Shown here: one piece after another, positions 44,901 to 54,900 of the stretch
Layout: each line of letters opens with the position of its first letter
How positions within the stretch are numbered: the stretch's first letter is position 1
Assembly: GCA_017549125.1 (NCBI GenBank)
Contig: JAFYVL010000036.1
Span: 1 to 64,000, forward strand
Direction of reading: 5' to 3'
DNA length: 64,000 bases
Source: Oscillospiraceae bacterium
Lineage (GTDB): Bacteria > Bacillota > Clostridia > Oscillospirales > Oscillospiraceae
Program-made: the position numbers and the translations under genes
The notes under the pieces: generated by a model
Told to the model about the DNA's origin: nothing
The model's database searches: none
The model's input: the letters and a program-made list of their open reading frames with translations, nothing else

Positions 44901-47900
44901 TCTGCAGATCCTCCAGGCTGATCACATTGCTTTCGTAGCCCAGCATATCCGGGCCGCCTCGAAGTTGCGGCATCAGCATAGCCGCCAGAGCCTGGTTGTT
45001 CTTGGCAGGGGTTGCCAGAATATCATAATGATAGGGCTTGCCCTGGACATTGTCCGCATCAAAGAACAGCTCTGTTTTCAGCAGGTCTGCTACGGTGAAA
45101 TTCTGTGTAGCCGCGCTGATGTCAATACCGATCGCCCCATATACCTCCTGGGCAAACATGGTGTTCAGCTGTGTCCAGTTTGTAGCGGTCAACGCCTGCA
45201 AAGCTGCCATATTTTCCTGGCTGAGGCCCTGGCTGGACTGCTCCGTCACCACAGGCTCTTTGCCATAGGTGGGCTCTTTGGAAGTATCATATGCCAGAGT
45301 GTTGATATTTTCATAGGCCTGGCTGGGACGCAGAACGAAGAAAATGCTCTTTGACAGCATATTCCACAGCTTGGCGTAGGCCAGATCTGCATTGTTCATG
45401 GCACTTGCCTGCAGCACCGCCAATTCCTTTTGGGAATTAAGCATGAGCAAAGTACCGTCGCCGCAGTAGACCATAACCTCTGTACCGGAGATCACACCGG
45501 AGGATTTCACATCCGCGCTGACCAGAATATCCCCCGGCTGTAAATAGGCAAAATCAAATTCATTGACGGTCATACCTCGCTGGGCGCTGTAAAATCTCTG
45601 TCCACCCCAATAGCCGCTGACCAGCATTTTGGCTACCTGGGCATAGTCCTCCGCTACCGTATCTTTGGGAACGAACAGATTGGAGCTGCCGGTTTCCGGG
45701 TAACGGTCAGAGCAGGACGGAACGGTTACTGTTTGGAAGGTAAACAGATTTTCAAGCAGAGCTTCCACATTAGGAAGATCCAAGCCAATGCCCATAGCCT
45801 TTTGATAAACACGATCTGCAAAGGCCGTATCCGATGCCAATCGGCTGATATTATAGTCTGCACGCCATTGGGATACCGGGGTTTGCGCCAGTTGGGTCAG
45901 TCCTGCCAGCTTATCTGCATTCAGCTGAACACCGCCAACACGGTTAGAAATAGTATTAGAGGGGATTCCTGCCACCCAACCACCGCCGGACACCACCGTA
46001 TCGCCGATTTCGGCGGTCACCTGCACCTGGTAGGTCAGCTTCAGCTGCTGTCCCGGCTCTAAATTCACCACCCAGGTAATCACGCCACCGGAGCAGGTGC
46101 CGCCCTGGCTGATACTGCCGGGCACTAAAACCGTACCCTGGGGGATTCGCTCCGTGACCACCATGGCATGGTAGCTTTCCGGGGCAAAGCCGTAGGCTGT
46201 ATAATCCGGATCATTGGATTTGTTGCTGATGACCACACGATAGGTGAGATTTTCACCGGTGGTTACTGTGCCGTAGGGTGTAATATCCACGGTGCGGTCG
46301 ATCTCCATAGCCGGGTACATTTGACGGCTTTGGGTCACCGCCAGCTTGCCGGGTTTTTGGATCAGCCGATCCCCATCCATGGCATCCAGATCTGCATCCT
46401 GTCCGGCCTGCTTCACAAAAGCATCCAGAGGACGGAACACAACCACCCAGTCCTTATCCAGGGAATCCTGGAGCACATAGCTCTTGGTCACCGGGTCTGT
46501 GCCATCCAGGAAAACGCCCTCAATGGTATGCAGGTAATGGACGCTGCCGTTGTCTTCAAAGGACTCCAGTCCTGTGGCTTCGTTATACTTTTCACCACGG
46601 CAATCGATCACATAGCCATTGCCCAAATACATAAAGGCATGGCCGGTAAAGACGATCACGTCACCGGGGCGCAGGTTTTCTTCCCAGTTTGCCAGGAAGC
46701 TGCGGGCTGCCTGGGTGGACAGTTCCTTATTCCGGGTCACTCCGTAACGGTTGTCCGTCTCATCCAGTTCATAGGTGGTATTGATCCACCGGAACAGGGC
46801 TACATCCTCACTTTTTAGCCAGAAATCCGAGGTAGTTGCCCCCAAATAGTTCTCTGCACCGAACAAACGATGACCCAACGCCTCGTAATAGACCTTGTAC
46901 ACAAAGTCACTGCACACCGAATAAATGGTGGTATCGGAAGTGCCGTATTCCGGCGCCGCATCCTCGGTCAGACGGTAATTGCCGCCGGTATATTTGGACA
47001 GTCCTGCTGTGATCTCCTGAGAGCAATATTGCAGCTTATCTTCCTTCAGGTAATAGGCCCATGCTGTGGCCACCAAAGCATCCTCCAGCTCCTGGCGGGT
47101 ATACAGGGTTTCCACCTGCTGCAGATCTCCTTGGGCAATCTGCAAGGTGCCGGTATTGTAAATATTACCGCCCTGTTGGGCATTGCCGCCAGATACAGTA
47201 CCGCCGTAGATATTCAGCGCGCCTGCGTTGTAGATATTGCCACCGCTGGTAGCATGACCGCCTCGAACTGCGCCGCCATACATATGCATCACAGAACCGG
47301 CATCAATGGCAATGCTGCCGCCATTGGCTGTTGCTTCACCACCAATCACCGTACCGCCGAACAGACTGAAGCGGCTGTAATAGGTCATGGCATCCTGTGC
47401 CATGGGAATTCCCTTTTCAAATACCGCTGCATTGGCCTCTACCACACCACTTTGCGCAGTATTGCCTACCGCAAAATAGCCCTTGTTGGTCTTTGCCACC
47501 ATGCGGTAATCTCCGGTTGTCACGCTGGGCATCACCGGGATCAGCATAAATTTAATAAACCGGGTGGCACTGGCAGCGGCATAGGCCTTAAAGCCCGAAC
47601 CGTTGTAGCTTAAATAGCGGCTATCTCCGTTTTCGTTAAGCAAGGTATAATAGCCGTCTACACCCTGTTCCAGTTTCCATTGGGTGGCATTTTCCTTCAG
47701 ACCCACATTGGAAGAACTGGCGGTTCTTCCCAAATACTTACCATCCGGGGTGGTCAATGTAACCATACCGGCATCCTCTGCATGGGTCAAGTTCCAGTAG
47801 GGCGCATCGTTTTCTGCCACCGTGCCATTGGCAACGGTTACCTGGGTTGCTGCACCCACACCGCCAGATATACTATTGCCCATCACATAGTATTGATCGC

Positions 47901-48855
47901 CTGCCACAGCCACAAGGGCATATTTTCCGTCATCGCAATCGGGATCGGTGGCCGGGATTATCCGAAACTGGATAAAACGGCTGTCATTAGCCGCTGCATA
48001 AGCCTTAAAGCCCAATGTATTGGCTGCGCTGTTATAGCTTAAATACCGGCTGTCGCCGTTTTTGTTGGTCAGGGTGTAATAGCCGCTGCCATCCTTTTCC
48101 AATGTCCAGATGCTGGAAGTGCTGTTGATCGCCACATTGGAGGAGTTTTTTGTACGGCTCAGGTACTTCCCTTCCGGATTGGTCAAGGTTACATTGCCAT
48201 TTTCATCCTCAACCGTCATGTGCCAAAGGCCCAGATCGTTGTCATAGGTGGTATTTACCCCAATGGCCGCGCCGTTTTCTGCGCTGACATGGGATGCATC
48301 CACCGTTCCGCCATACATGGTAAAGCTGCCGTAGCCCACCCATACACCCTGGGCATTGGTACCCCGGGCAACGAGCTTGCCGCCGCCTGCGGTATCTGTA
48401 AGGATCAGGCTCGCACCCACATCCCCCACTTCATAGACCCGGCAGTTTTCTGCACCATGGATGGTATATCCGTTTAAATCTAAGGCAATGGCCGTATCCG
48501 CAGCAATGCTGTTGACCCCTGTCAGCTGCACGGACTCAGTCAGATAATAATTACCTGTATTGTCCGTAGGCAGAGAATTCTGGGAAGTCCAGCTTTGCCA
48601 CGACAGGATCGTACCGTCACAGCCGTCGGTAATATTCCCTTGGGCATCCTTGTGATTGTCACAGCCATCCTTGCCATTTGCATAGCGCACTGTTCCGGCC
48701 GCATCCGCCACAAAGCAATTGCCGCAGGCGCAGTATTGCCGTATGCCGTTTGCGTCCTCATAAGGCGCAAAAACCGCGTCTGTACCCCAAACACTGAAGG
48801 TCAGCAGACCAACAATGCATACCAGGCACAAGCCCACACTTATATATCGTTTCAT
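41932..48855 (-). CDS. Giant secreted mosaic protein: beta-helix interrupted by trefoil and NlpC/P60-DUF11 blocks, GYKAEF module at the end
   Basis: 2,307 residues from the ATG at 48855, preceded by GAGGT; a GTG four codons earlier lacks a site. Signal peptide MKRYISVGLCLVCIVGLLTF. A cysteine-rich start (CACGNC) leads into beta-helix rungs (LDLNGYTIHG, FTMYGGTVD). About 288 residues of beta-trefoil units then interrupt the helix, which resumes at SLFGGTVIGG. A second block follows (about 588-1460): an NlpC/P60-like domain with VCSDFVYK and LRPGDVIVFTGHAF, a DUF11-like domain (SNTISNRVGG), and two weaker NlpC/P60-like units ending FVLRPS. The helix resumes at GGNIYSTG and continues with many IYGG-type rungs to about 1880. 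The last 210 residues are the GYKAEF module. No sorting signal is visible. Possibly a cell-wall hydrolase/adhesin. Confidence 0.8.
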   Translation of the reverse strand: MKRYISVGLCLVCIVGLLTFSVWGTDAVFAPYEDANGIRQYCACGNCFVADAAGTVRYANGKDGCDNHKDAQGNITDGCDGTILSWQSWTSQNSLPTDNTGNYYLTESVQLTGVNSIAADTAIALDLNGYTIHGAENCRVYEVGDVGASLILTDTAGGGKLVARGTNAQGVWVGYGSFTMYGGTVDASHVSAENGAAIGVNTTYDNDLGLWHMTVEDENGNVTLTNPEGKYLSRTKNSSNVAINSTSSIWTLEKDGSGYYTLTNKNGDSRYLSYNSAANTLGFKAYAAANDSRFIQFRIIPATDPDCDDGKYALVAVAGDQYYVMGNSISGGVGAATQVTVANGTVAENDAPYWNLTHAEDAGMVTLTTPDGKYLGRTASSSNVGLKENATQWKLEQGVDGYYTLLNENGDSRYLSYNGSGFKAYAAASATRFIKFMLIPVMPSVTTGDYRMVAKTNKGYFAVGNTAQSGVVEANAAVFEKGIPMAQDAMTYYSRFSLFGGTVIGGEATANGGSIAIDAGSVMHMYGGAVRGGHATSGGNIYNAGALNIYGGTVSGGNAQQGGNIYNTGTLQIAQGDLQQVETLYTRQELEDALVATAWAYYLKEDKLQYCSQEITAGLSKYTGGNYRLTEDAAPEYGTSDTTIYSVCSDFVYKVYYEALGHRLFGAENYLGATTSDFWLKSEDVALFRWINTTYELDETDNRYGVTRNKELSTQAARSFLANWEENLRPGDVIVFTGHAFMYLGNGYVIDCRGEKYNEATGLESFEDNGSVHYLHTIEGVFLDGTDPVTKSYVLQDSLDKDWVVVFRPLDAFVKQAGQDADLDAMDGDRLIQKPGKLAVTQSRQMYPAMEIDRTVDITPYGTVTTGENLTYRVVISNKSNDPDYTAYGFAPESYHAMVVTERIPQGTVLVPGSISQGGTCSGGVITWVVNLEPGQQLKLTYQVQVTAEIGDTVVSGGGWVAGIPSNTISNRVGGVQLNADKLAGLTQLAQTPVSQWRADYNISRLASDTAFADRVYQKAMGIGLDLPNVEALLENLFTFQTVTVPSCSDRYPETGSSNLFVPKDTVAEDYAQVAKMLVSGYWGGQRFYSAQRGMTVNEFDFAYLQPGDILVSADVKSSGVISGTEVMVYCGDGTLLMLNSQKELAVLQASAMNNADLAYAKLWNMLSKSIFFVLRPSQAYENINTLAYDTSKEPTYGKEPVVTEQSSQGLSQENMAALQALTATNWTQLNTMFAQEVYGAIGIDISAATQNFTVADLLKTELFFDADNVQGKPYHYDILATPAKNNQALAAMLMPQLRGGPDMLGYESNVISLEDLQIGDVLNLVNREKSEYWICIYQGDGNFLICQGKNKYQIFTVNNDIALAAFLSKADSSTWECYFVLRPSNGFANINTMAVEETELGTVTLQKSVKFRKAVTKTTEAAQSDSTTHILDGTAAQGGNIYSTGTVYLSGGVIGNGSNYFAAGRLQISGNTEISGGAELGADCAAVLKHTPVIDSIHVDNTGTKLPDVSELNCEPIRITASQAGAFADSLSNTSACFVADQTEFQVVYNPVVGKLELARAQVYVSSTGDDNATGTQDAPYLTLDKALSAVAQNGTVHILDTIQVSVWNAHGKSVTITGGRLELNPQSNMFFIRDAVNFDNMTLWLPNPAQDGNESSEYFYLFCSGYKTCIQKNVTVIHGDGSYDGINTRIFGGSNVAVESTDLTILAGRWGWIYGGSYKDHVSGDVHLTVGGDVNKDVDYVSHNYHDSYLVIGGSAMGNIGGTVYMNITGGNGYTTVYGGSNGTCSIGAVQMRVTGGEGMAIYGGGFNGVNTIGQVTVNYEGGSFEQVFGGCLSKNLVGNVDVWLTGGKISRRVYGGCYNNTSGLSFSTDHLVEGTVNLYIGSGVNISLDYNDNDVSIYGHSRHKAKATDAEFSRIVFLDKTAYTAYGRRLGAQDMIMNSMFMSGVTAADYVCYMGWSADEDADRISVGAVELEDHVSNALDLPVQTATLTLDAPPYIYTGTAVTPASVIYSDNWNSGELTLTYENNTAAGTATVTASVGEYSVSKTFQIQQYVASVTKEGVTTCYTTLQEAVDNAQGSYVKLLADSNEQVTVTGDLYLDLNGHSLAQLTVSGVLYGMDSTTDSYSDANLGQLQVAGDVASDWVATNGNRYIALQTPEGSYSFHRIYVGITKLSLATATTGFGYKAEFYADDTVKALFDTMSYSLWLTEDLVIDRSVDSFRNTLTLRLNHIDIANYGSAKIHAKVSLTLTNGMVIESAVASYSMQDMVEIIDTQLDTLRPEQIQAIQAMLNGYDLSWNIPNLKNS
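47386..48249 (-). other. In-frame beta-trefoil insertion inside the beta-helix coding region
   Basis: 864 bases (288 codons) between two ACCTAT hexamers read on the minus strand (48249-48244 and 47385-47380). The block starts and stops at the same point of the trefoil unit, just before its second Trp-led strand, so it holds a whole number (two) of units. Joining the flanks gives an uninterrupted beta-helix rung. Confidence 0.55.
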
Positions 48856-48880
48856 ATTCGACCTCACAATCTACATTGCA

Positions 48881-48915
48881 CAAACGGCTGCAACCAGATT
48901 CGGTGCAGCCGTTTG
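48881..48915 (-). other. Hairpin between the two giant genes
   Basis: Arms CAAACGGCTGCA (48881-48892) and TGCAGCCGTTTG (48904-48915), just past the stop codon of the upstream giant on the minus strand. No T-run, so a weak terminator or stability element. Confidence 0.6.
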
Positions 48916-48924
48916 GCGTTACGA

Positions 48925-51900
48925 TTAAAAGAGCTTAATCAGTAAAAGCTCTGCGGCCTTGGTTCCATCAGCAGAAGCATAGGTTTTGAAGCTTCCGCCA
49001 TTACCTGTGGTAAACATTAAGAATCTGGTGCTGATGCTGCTTTGCAAACGGAAAGAAGCCGTTTGTGCATCATAGCTCAGTTTCCAATCAAAAGGAGTCT
49101 TCGTCAGCTTCACATTGGAGGAGCTTTTGCTGCTCTGCTGTAAGTAGCTGCCGTCAAAACCCAAATTTACAGTCTTTTCTGCACCCTCTCCGGAAACAGT
49201 CAAATCCCAGATCAGCGCAGGATCAATAGCGAATGCGCCATCTTTCATGGTAACCTGTGCAGCCTTCATCAAGTAGCCGTCAGACTCTTGGGTCACAGCA
49301 TAGAAACCATCCTGATACTTGGCAACCACCATATACTGTCCGCTGGTCACACTTTCCAGATCGGTCACAGCCACAGCCTGTGCAGGAATCAGCATGAATT
49401 CCACAAACCGGGTATCGCTAGCGGCGGCATAGGCCTTAAAGGCTGTACCGTTATAGCTCAGATAGCGGGTATCGCTATTAACATTGGTGAAGGTGTAATA
49501 ACCTCTGTCATTTTTAACAGCTGTCCAAGTAACCGCACTGTCGCTCAAGCTGATGTTGGACGACTTCTTACTGCGGCTCAGATACTGACCTGTGGGCGTT
49601 GTCAGCTGGATATTGCCTTCCTCATCCATCACAGTCAGATTCCAGAAGCCGGGCTTACCGGAGGTAATCGCACCGTTTTCCATGGTTATACCCACTGCCT
49701 GCATACTGTAAGCATCCGCAGCCACATTGTCCATGGCATAGTACTGCTCTCCGGCCACAGCCACCAGAATATACGCGCCAGACTTCAGCGTTTCCTCCGG
49801 CTCGGGCTCGGGTTCGGGCTCGGGTTCGGGCTCGGGCTCAGGCTGCATCATCGGCAGCAACATGAACTGGACGAATCGGCTGTCGTTTGCCACAGTATAG
49901 GCCTTGAAGCCTGTACCGTTGTAGCTTAAGTAGCGGGTATCCCCATTGACATTGGTAATGGTGAAATAACCATCCTCATCCTGCACCAAACTCCATTGGG
50001 CAGAGTCATTCGCCAGAGCCAGGTTGGAAGAACTCTTGGCACGAACCAGGAACTTACCGTCGGCATTGGCCAGGGTGATGGTTCCGTTCTCGTCCAGAAC
50101 CTCTACCTGCCAGCCCTGGATATCTCCGACGATCTTACCATCAGCCAGGGTCACCTCGGTGGCTTCTGCCACACCGCTGGTCACCTGGTTGCCCATGGCG
50201 TAATACTTATCATTTGCCACCGCAACCACCGCATAATAGCCGGATTCCAGTTTTTCCTCAGGCTCGGGTTCGGGCTCCGGTTCGGGTTCGGGCTGAGTCA
50301 TAGGCACCAGCATGAACTGGATGAAGCGGCTGTCGCTGGCGGCAGCATAGGCCTTGAAGCCTGTGCCGTTATAGCTCAAATAGCGGCTGTCCCCATTGGT
50401 ATTGGCAATGGTGAAATAGCCATCGGCATTCTGCACCAAAGTCCACTGTGCCCCATCGTTACCCAGATCCAGATTGGAAGAGCTCTTGGCGCGAACCAGG
50501 AACTTGCCCTCATTATTGGCCAGGGTGATGGTTCCGTTCTCGTCCAGAACCTCTACCTGCCAGCCCTGGATATCTTCGACGATCTTACCATCAGCCAGGG
50601 TCACCTCGGTGGCTTCTGCCACACCGCTGGTCACCTGGTTGCCCATGGCGTAATACTTATCATTTGCCACCGCAACCACCGCATAATAGCCGGATTCCAC
50701 CTTCTGCTGAGGCTTGGGCTCAGGCTTCTGGACGGGGATCAGCTTAAACTGGATAAAGCGGGTATCGCTGGCAGCGGCATAGGCCTTAAAGCCCTCGCCG
50801 TTGTAGCTTAAGTAACGGCTGTCCTCGGATTCGTTGGCAATGGTGTAACAGCCATCCGCATCCCTGGTCACGGTCCATTGAGCGGACTCGTTGGCCAGCG
50901 CCAGGTTGGAAGAGCTCTTGGCGCGAACCAGGAACTTACCATCGCTATTGGCCAGGGTGATCGTTCCGTAATCATCCAGAACCTCTACCTGCCAGCCCTT
51001 AACATCGCTCTGCTGGATCATACCGTTTTGCAGGGTGACTTCGGTGGCTTCAGCCACACCGCTGGTCACACGGTTGCCCATGGCATAATACTTGTCACCA
51101 GCCACCGCAACCACAGCATAATAGCCGGATTCCAGGTTAACCTTTGCCTGCTGTACCTGCGCGGCAGGTACCAGCATCAACTGAATCACCCGATCCTCTG
51201 TGGCCTTGGTATAAGCCTTAAAGCCTGTACCGTTGTAGCTTAAGTAGCGGGTATCCTTATTCTGGTTGCGCAGGGTGTACATGCCGGTCTTGGCATCCTG
51301 GTACAGCGTCCAGTTGGTCAAGGTGGTGGTCAGATCCATGTTGGAGGACTCACTCTGACGCCCCAGGAATTCACCCTTGGCATTGCTCAGTACAATTGCG
51401 CCCTTCTTGTTCACAAAGTTCAGATCCCAGGTCTCATAGCCGCTGCCCACAAACATACCATTGCTCTGGTACATAGGCACAGCGCCCATGGTCACACCGT
51501 CCGCCAGGGTCTTGCCCTGCATAGCGAAATACTGATTATCCACCTTGGCCATCACCACATACTTGCCATTGGACAGATGGGCAAAGGGATCGATGGGGAT
51601 CAGCATAAAGTTGATGAAATGCTCCTCGCTTGCCTTTTCATAGGCCTTGAATCCTTCACCGTTGTAGCTGAGGTAACGCTTATCCTTATTGGTGTTGGTA
51701 ATGGTATAGTAACCGGTGGATTTCCGGCGCACCATAGTCCATTCCACATCCTTGGAGGTCAGCTTAATGTTGGAAGAGCCGTCCTTCCGGTTCAGGTTCT
51801 TACCTGCCACGGTGGACAGAGTCACCGTACCCTTGTTATCCTTCACGGTGATCTGCCATGCAGATGCGTTGCCGCTGACGATCTTACCGTTTTTCACCAC

Positions 51901-54900
51901 CACAGGGGTAGCATCCATGCTGTATCCGTCACCGGAATCGTTCATGGCATAATACTTGTTGCCTACCACAGCCACCATAGCATAGTAGCTTGCATCCAGC
52001 TTCAGGTTGGTATCCATATCCGCAGACAGCAGGCCTGTGATCTTGGATGCCGGCACCAACAACAGCTCCGTAAACCGGGTCTCGTTGGCAGAGGCATAGG
52101 CCTTAAAGCCCTTGCCGTTATAGCTGAGGAAGCGGATATCCCCATTGGTATTGCGCAGGGTGTAATAGCCGGTTTCCGTGTTCTTGGATACCGCCCAGCG
52201 CACAGGGTCTTTGCCCAGATTCAGGTTGGCGGAGCTTGCAGTACGGTTCAGATACTTGCCGTCTGCATTCTTCAATGTCACACTACCGTTACCGCCTACG
52301 GAACTCAGCGTCCAGGTTTCCACGAACTTGCCGCTGAAGCCCTTTGCGGTGGGGGTGACTTCCAAAGCCTCCACGGTGGCCTTATCCTTCATAGTGCCCT
52401 GCATAGCGTAATACTTGTCACCGCTCTTGGCAATAACTGCATACTCACCGTCGGGCATGTCAAATTCGCTGACAGGCACAAACAGCAATTCGCCTCTCTG
52501 TGTCGCATCCTCATCGGAATAAGCCTTGAAGCCGTCATTGGTGGAGGAGTACATGAGATAGCGGTTATCGCCGCTCTGGGTCTGCAGGCGGTAGCACTTC
52601 ATTTCCGGATCGTAGAGCAGCCGCCATGTGGTCTTATCGGAAGGACCGGTACGCAGGCTCACATTGGAAACGTCACGCTCTTTTTCGTAGATGTACTTAC
52701 CGTTGTTGGAGATGCTCACACCCAGACCTGTGCCAAATTCCTTCAGCACATTCACAGACCAGGTATCTGCCTCGCCGATGATCACACCGTCTTTGTATTC
52801 CACCTTGGTGGCATTGACCTTATACTTATCGGTCTGACCCTGCAGGGCATAATACTCATTGCCCAGCTTGGCCAAAATCGCATAAGAACCGGTGGTCACA
52901 TCCGGTGTCTTGTAATTGGGATCATAGGTGGGGTCGTTGATGTTGTAGAAGCCCTGGCTGGGACGCATCACATAGAAGCACTCCCAAGGGAAGTAGCCAA
53001 TGGCAGATTCTGTAATAAATGACTTAAACGCAGAACCGTCGGTATCCTCACTGAAATCGTAGACCTTATAAGTCTGACGGCTACCCTTGGTGTACTCACT
53101 GGTGAGCAGCTTGCCGTCGCCCTGGTAGATACATACCCAGTAACGGCTGTCCTCACGGTTGATCAGGTTCAGAATATCACCGGGCTGCAGATCATCGATG
53201 GTGATCAACACATCCTCACAGCCCTGCATGTACGGGCCGCCTCGCAGATCACGCACCAGCATAGATGCCAGCTGATGATAATTCTCTGCGGGAGTTGCCA
53301 GGAAGTTGTAGGAATAGGGCGCGATCTCCAGACCGTCAGAATCGAAGAACACAGCGGTCTTCAAAATGGTGGCAATGGAAACGCCCTGGGTAGCAGAAGT
53401 AATATCCAGACCGATTCTCTGGTATACCTCCTCTGCAAAGTTCATGTTCTTATTCAGATACTGGTTTGTGCCGTCCTCGTTCAGCTCCGCATCCAGCTCT
53501 GCCAATGCCTTCAGATACTTGGCATCCAGGGTGTAGCCGCCCAGAGGATCCACATATTCTGCAGGCTCTTTGCCGTAGACAGGTTCATTGGCCTTGTCAT
53601 AAGCCATGGTGTTGATGTCATCATATACCTGGGAAGGACGCAGCACAAAGAACATATCCCGGGAAAGGGCATTCCAGATCTTTGCGTAGGCATGGTCGGC
53701 ATTGTTCAAGGTGGAGGTATGCAGCACTTCCGTTCTCTGCCGGGAATCCATCACCAGCAAAGTACCGTCACCTGCATAGACGCACACCTCGGTGCGACGG
53801 ATCGGTCCGGTCAGATCATTCACGGTATAAACCAGAATATCGCCAGGCTCTAAGTAGTCAAAGCTGAACTCATTGATGGTCTGTCCACGCTGGGGGGTAT
53901 ACAGCTTTTGTCCGCCGTAATAGCCCACCACCATCATGTCCTTAATGGTTTGATATTCCTGCGCAACCGTATCCTTCATGGTATACAGCATTGCCTTGGC
54001 TGTACCGGGGAAACGATCGGAGCAGGATTCATTTTCCACAGATCCGAAGGTGTACAGATTTTCCAGAATCTGTGCCGTGGTGGGCAGCTGCAGGTCAATG
54101 CCCATGGCTGCCTGGTACACACGCTCTGCAAATTCCAGATCTGTTCCCAGCTTGCTGATATTGTAGGTCTCCCGCCACTGGGCTTTGGGAGTCTGTGCCA
54201 AAGTCTGCAGGCCTTCCAAGGCTTGGGCAGACAGCTTTTTGCCGCCCACAGTGTTGGTAATGGTATTCGAAGGAATATCGCCCACAAAGCCGCCATTGCT
54301 GACAATGGTGCTTCCCACAGGCGCAGTCACCTTTACACCATAGGTCAGTTCAGCGATCTCGCCGGCAGGAATATCCACAGTCCAAGTAATCTTACCATCG
54401 GCATAGACACCGCCGTGGGAAATACTGCCATCTACCAGTTCCGTTCCTTCCGGTACGGATTCGGTAACCACCAAACCGTTATAATTCTGACCGGCATAAT
54501 CCGGCTGATCGTAATGCTGATAGGTCAGATAATCCGGGTCATTGGTCTTATTGCTAATGGCCACGGTATAGTTCAGCGTCTCACCGGTGGCAACTGTACC
54601 GTAAGGAGAAGCATCCACAGTTCGATTGATCTCCATGGTGGGCATTGCCTGACGGCTCCGGGTAGCAGCCAGCTGCTCTTCTTTTTCGGTCAGCTCGCTC
54701 ATGGACATAATATCCTTGCCCATATCCTTGCCATCTGCTTCCTGCACAAAGGCATCCAAGGGGCGGAATACCACGCACCAGTCCTTAATGCAGTTATACA
54801 TAATCACATAACTTTGGGTAATGGGATCCTGACCGTTCAGGAACAGACCCTCAATGGTATGCAGGTAATGGACGCTGCCATTGCCCTCCACCACATCCAA

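Noticed and set aside
49795..50292. Short tandem repeats considered as a CRISPR array
   Set aside because: They are in-frame Pro-Glu codons with no spacers and no cas genes nearby.
47386..50699. Diversity-generating retroelement as the source of repeat variation
   Set aside because: No reverse transcriptase gene or template repeat is present in the window; ordinary recombination between repeats suffices.
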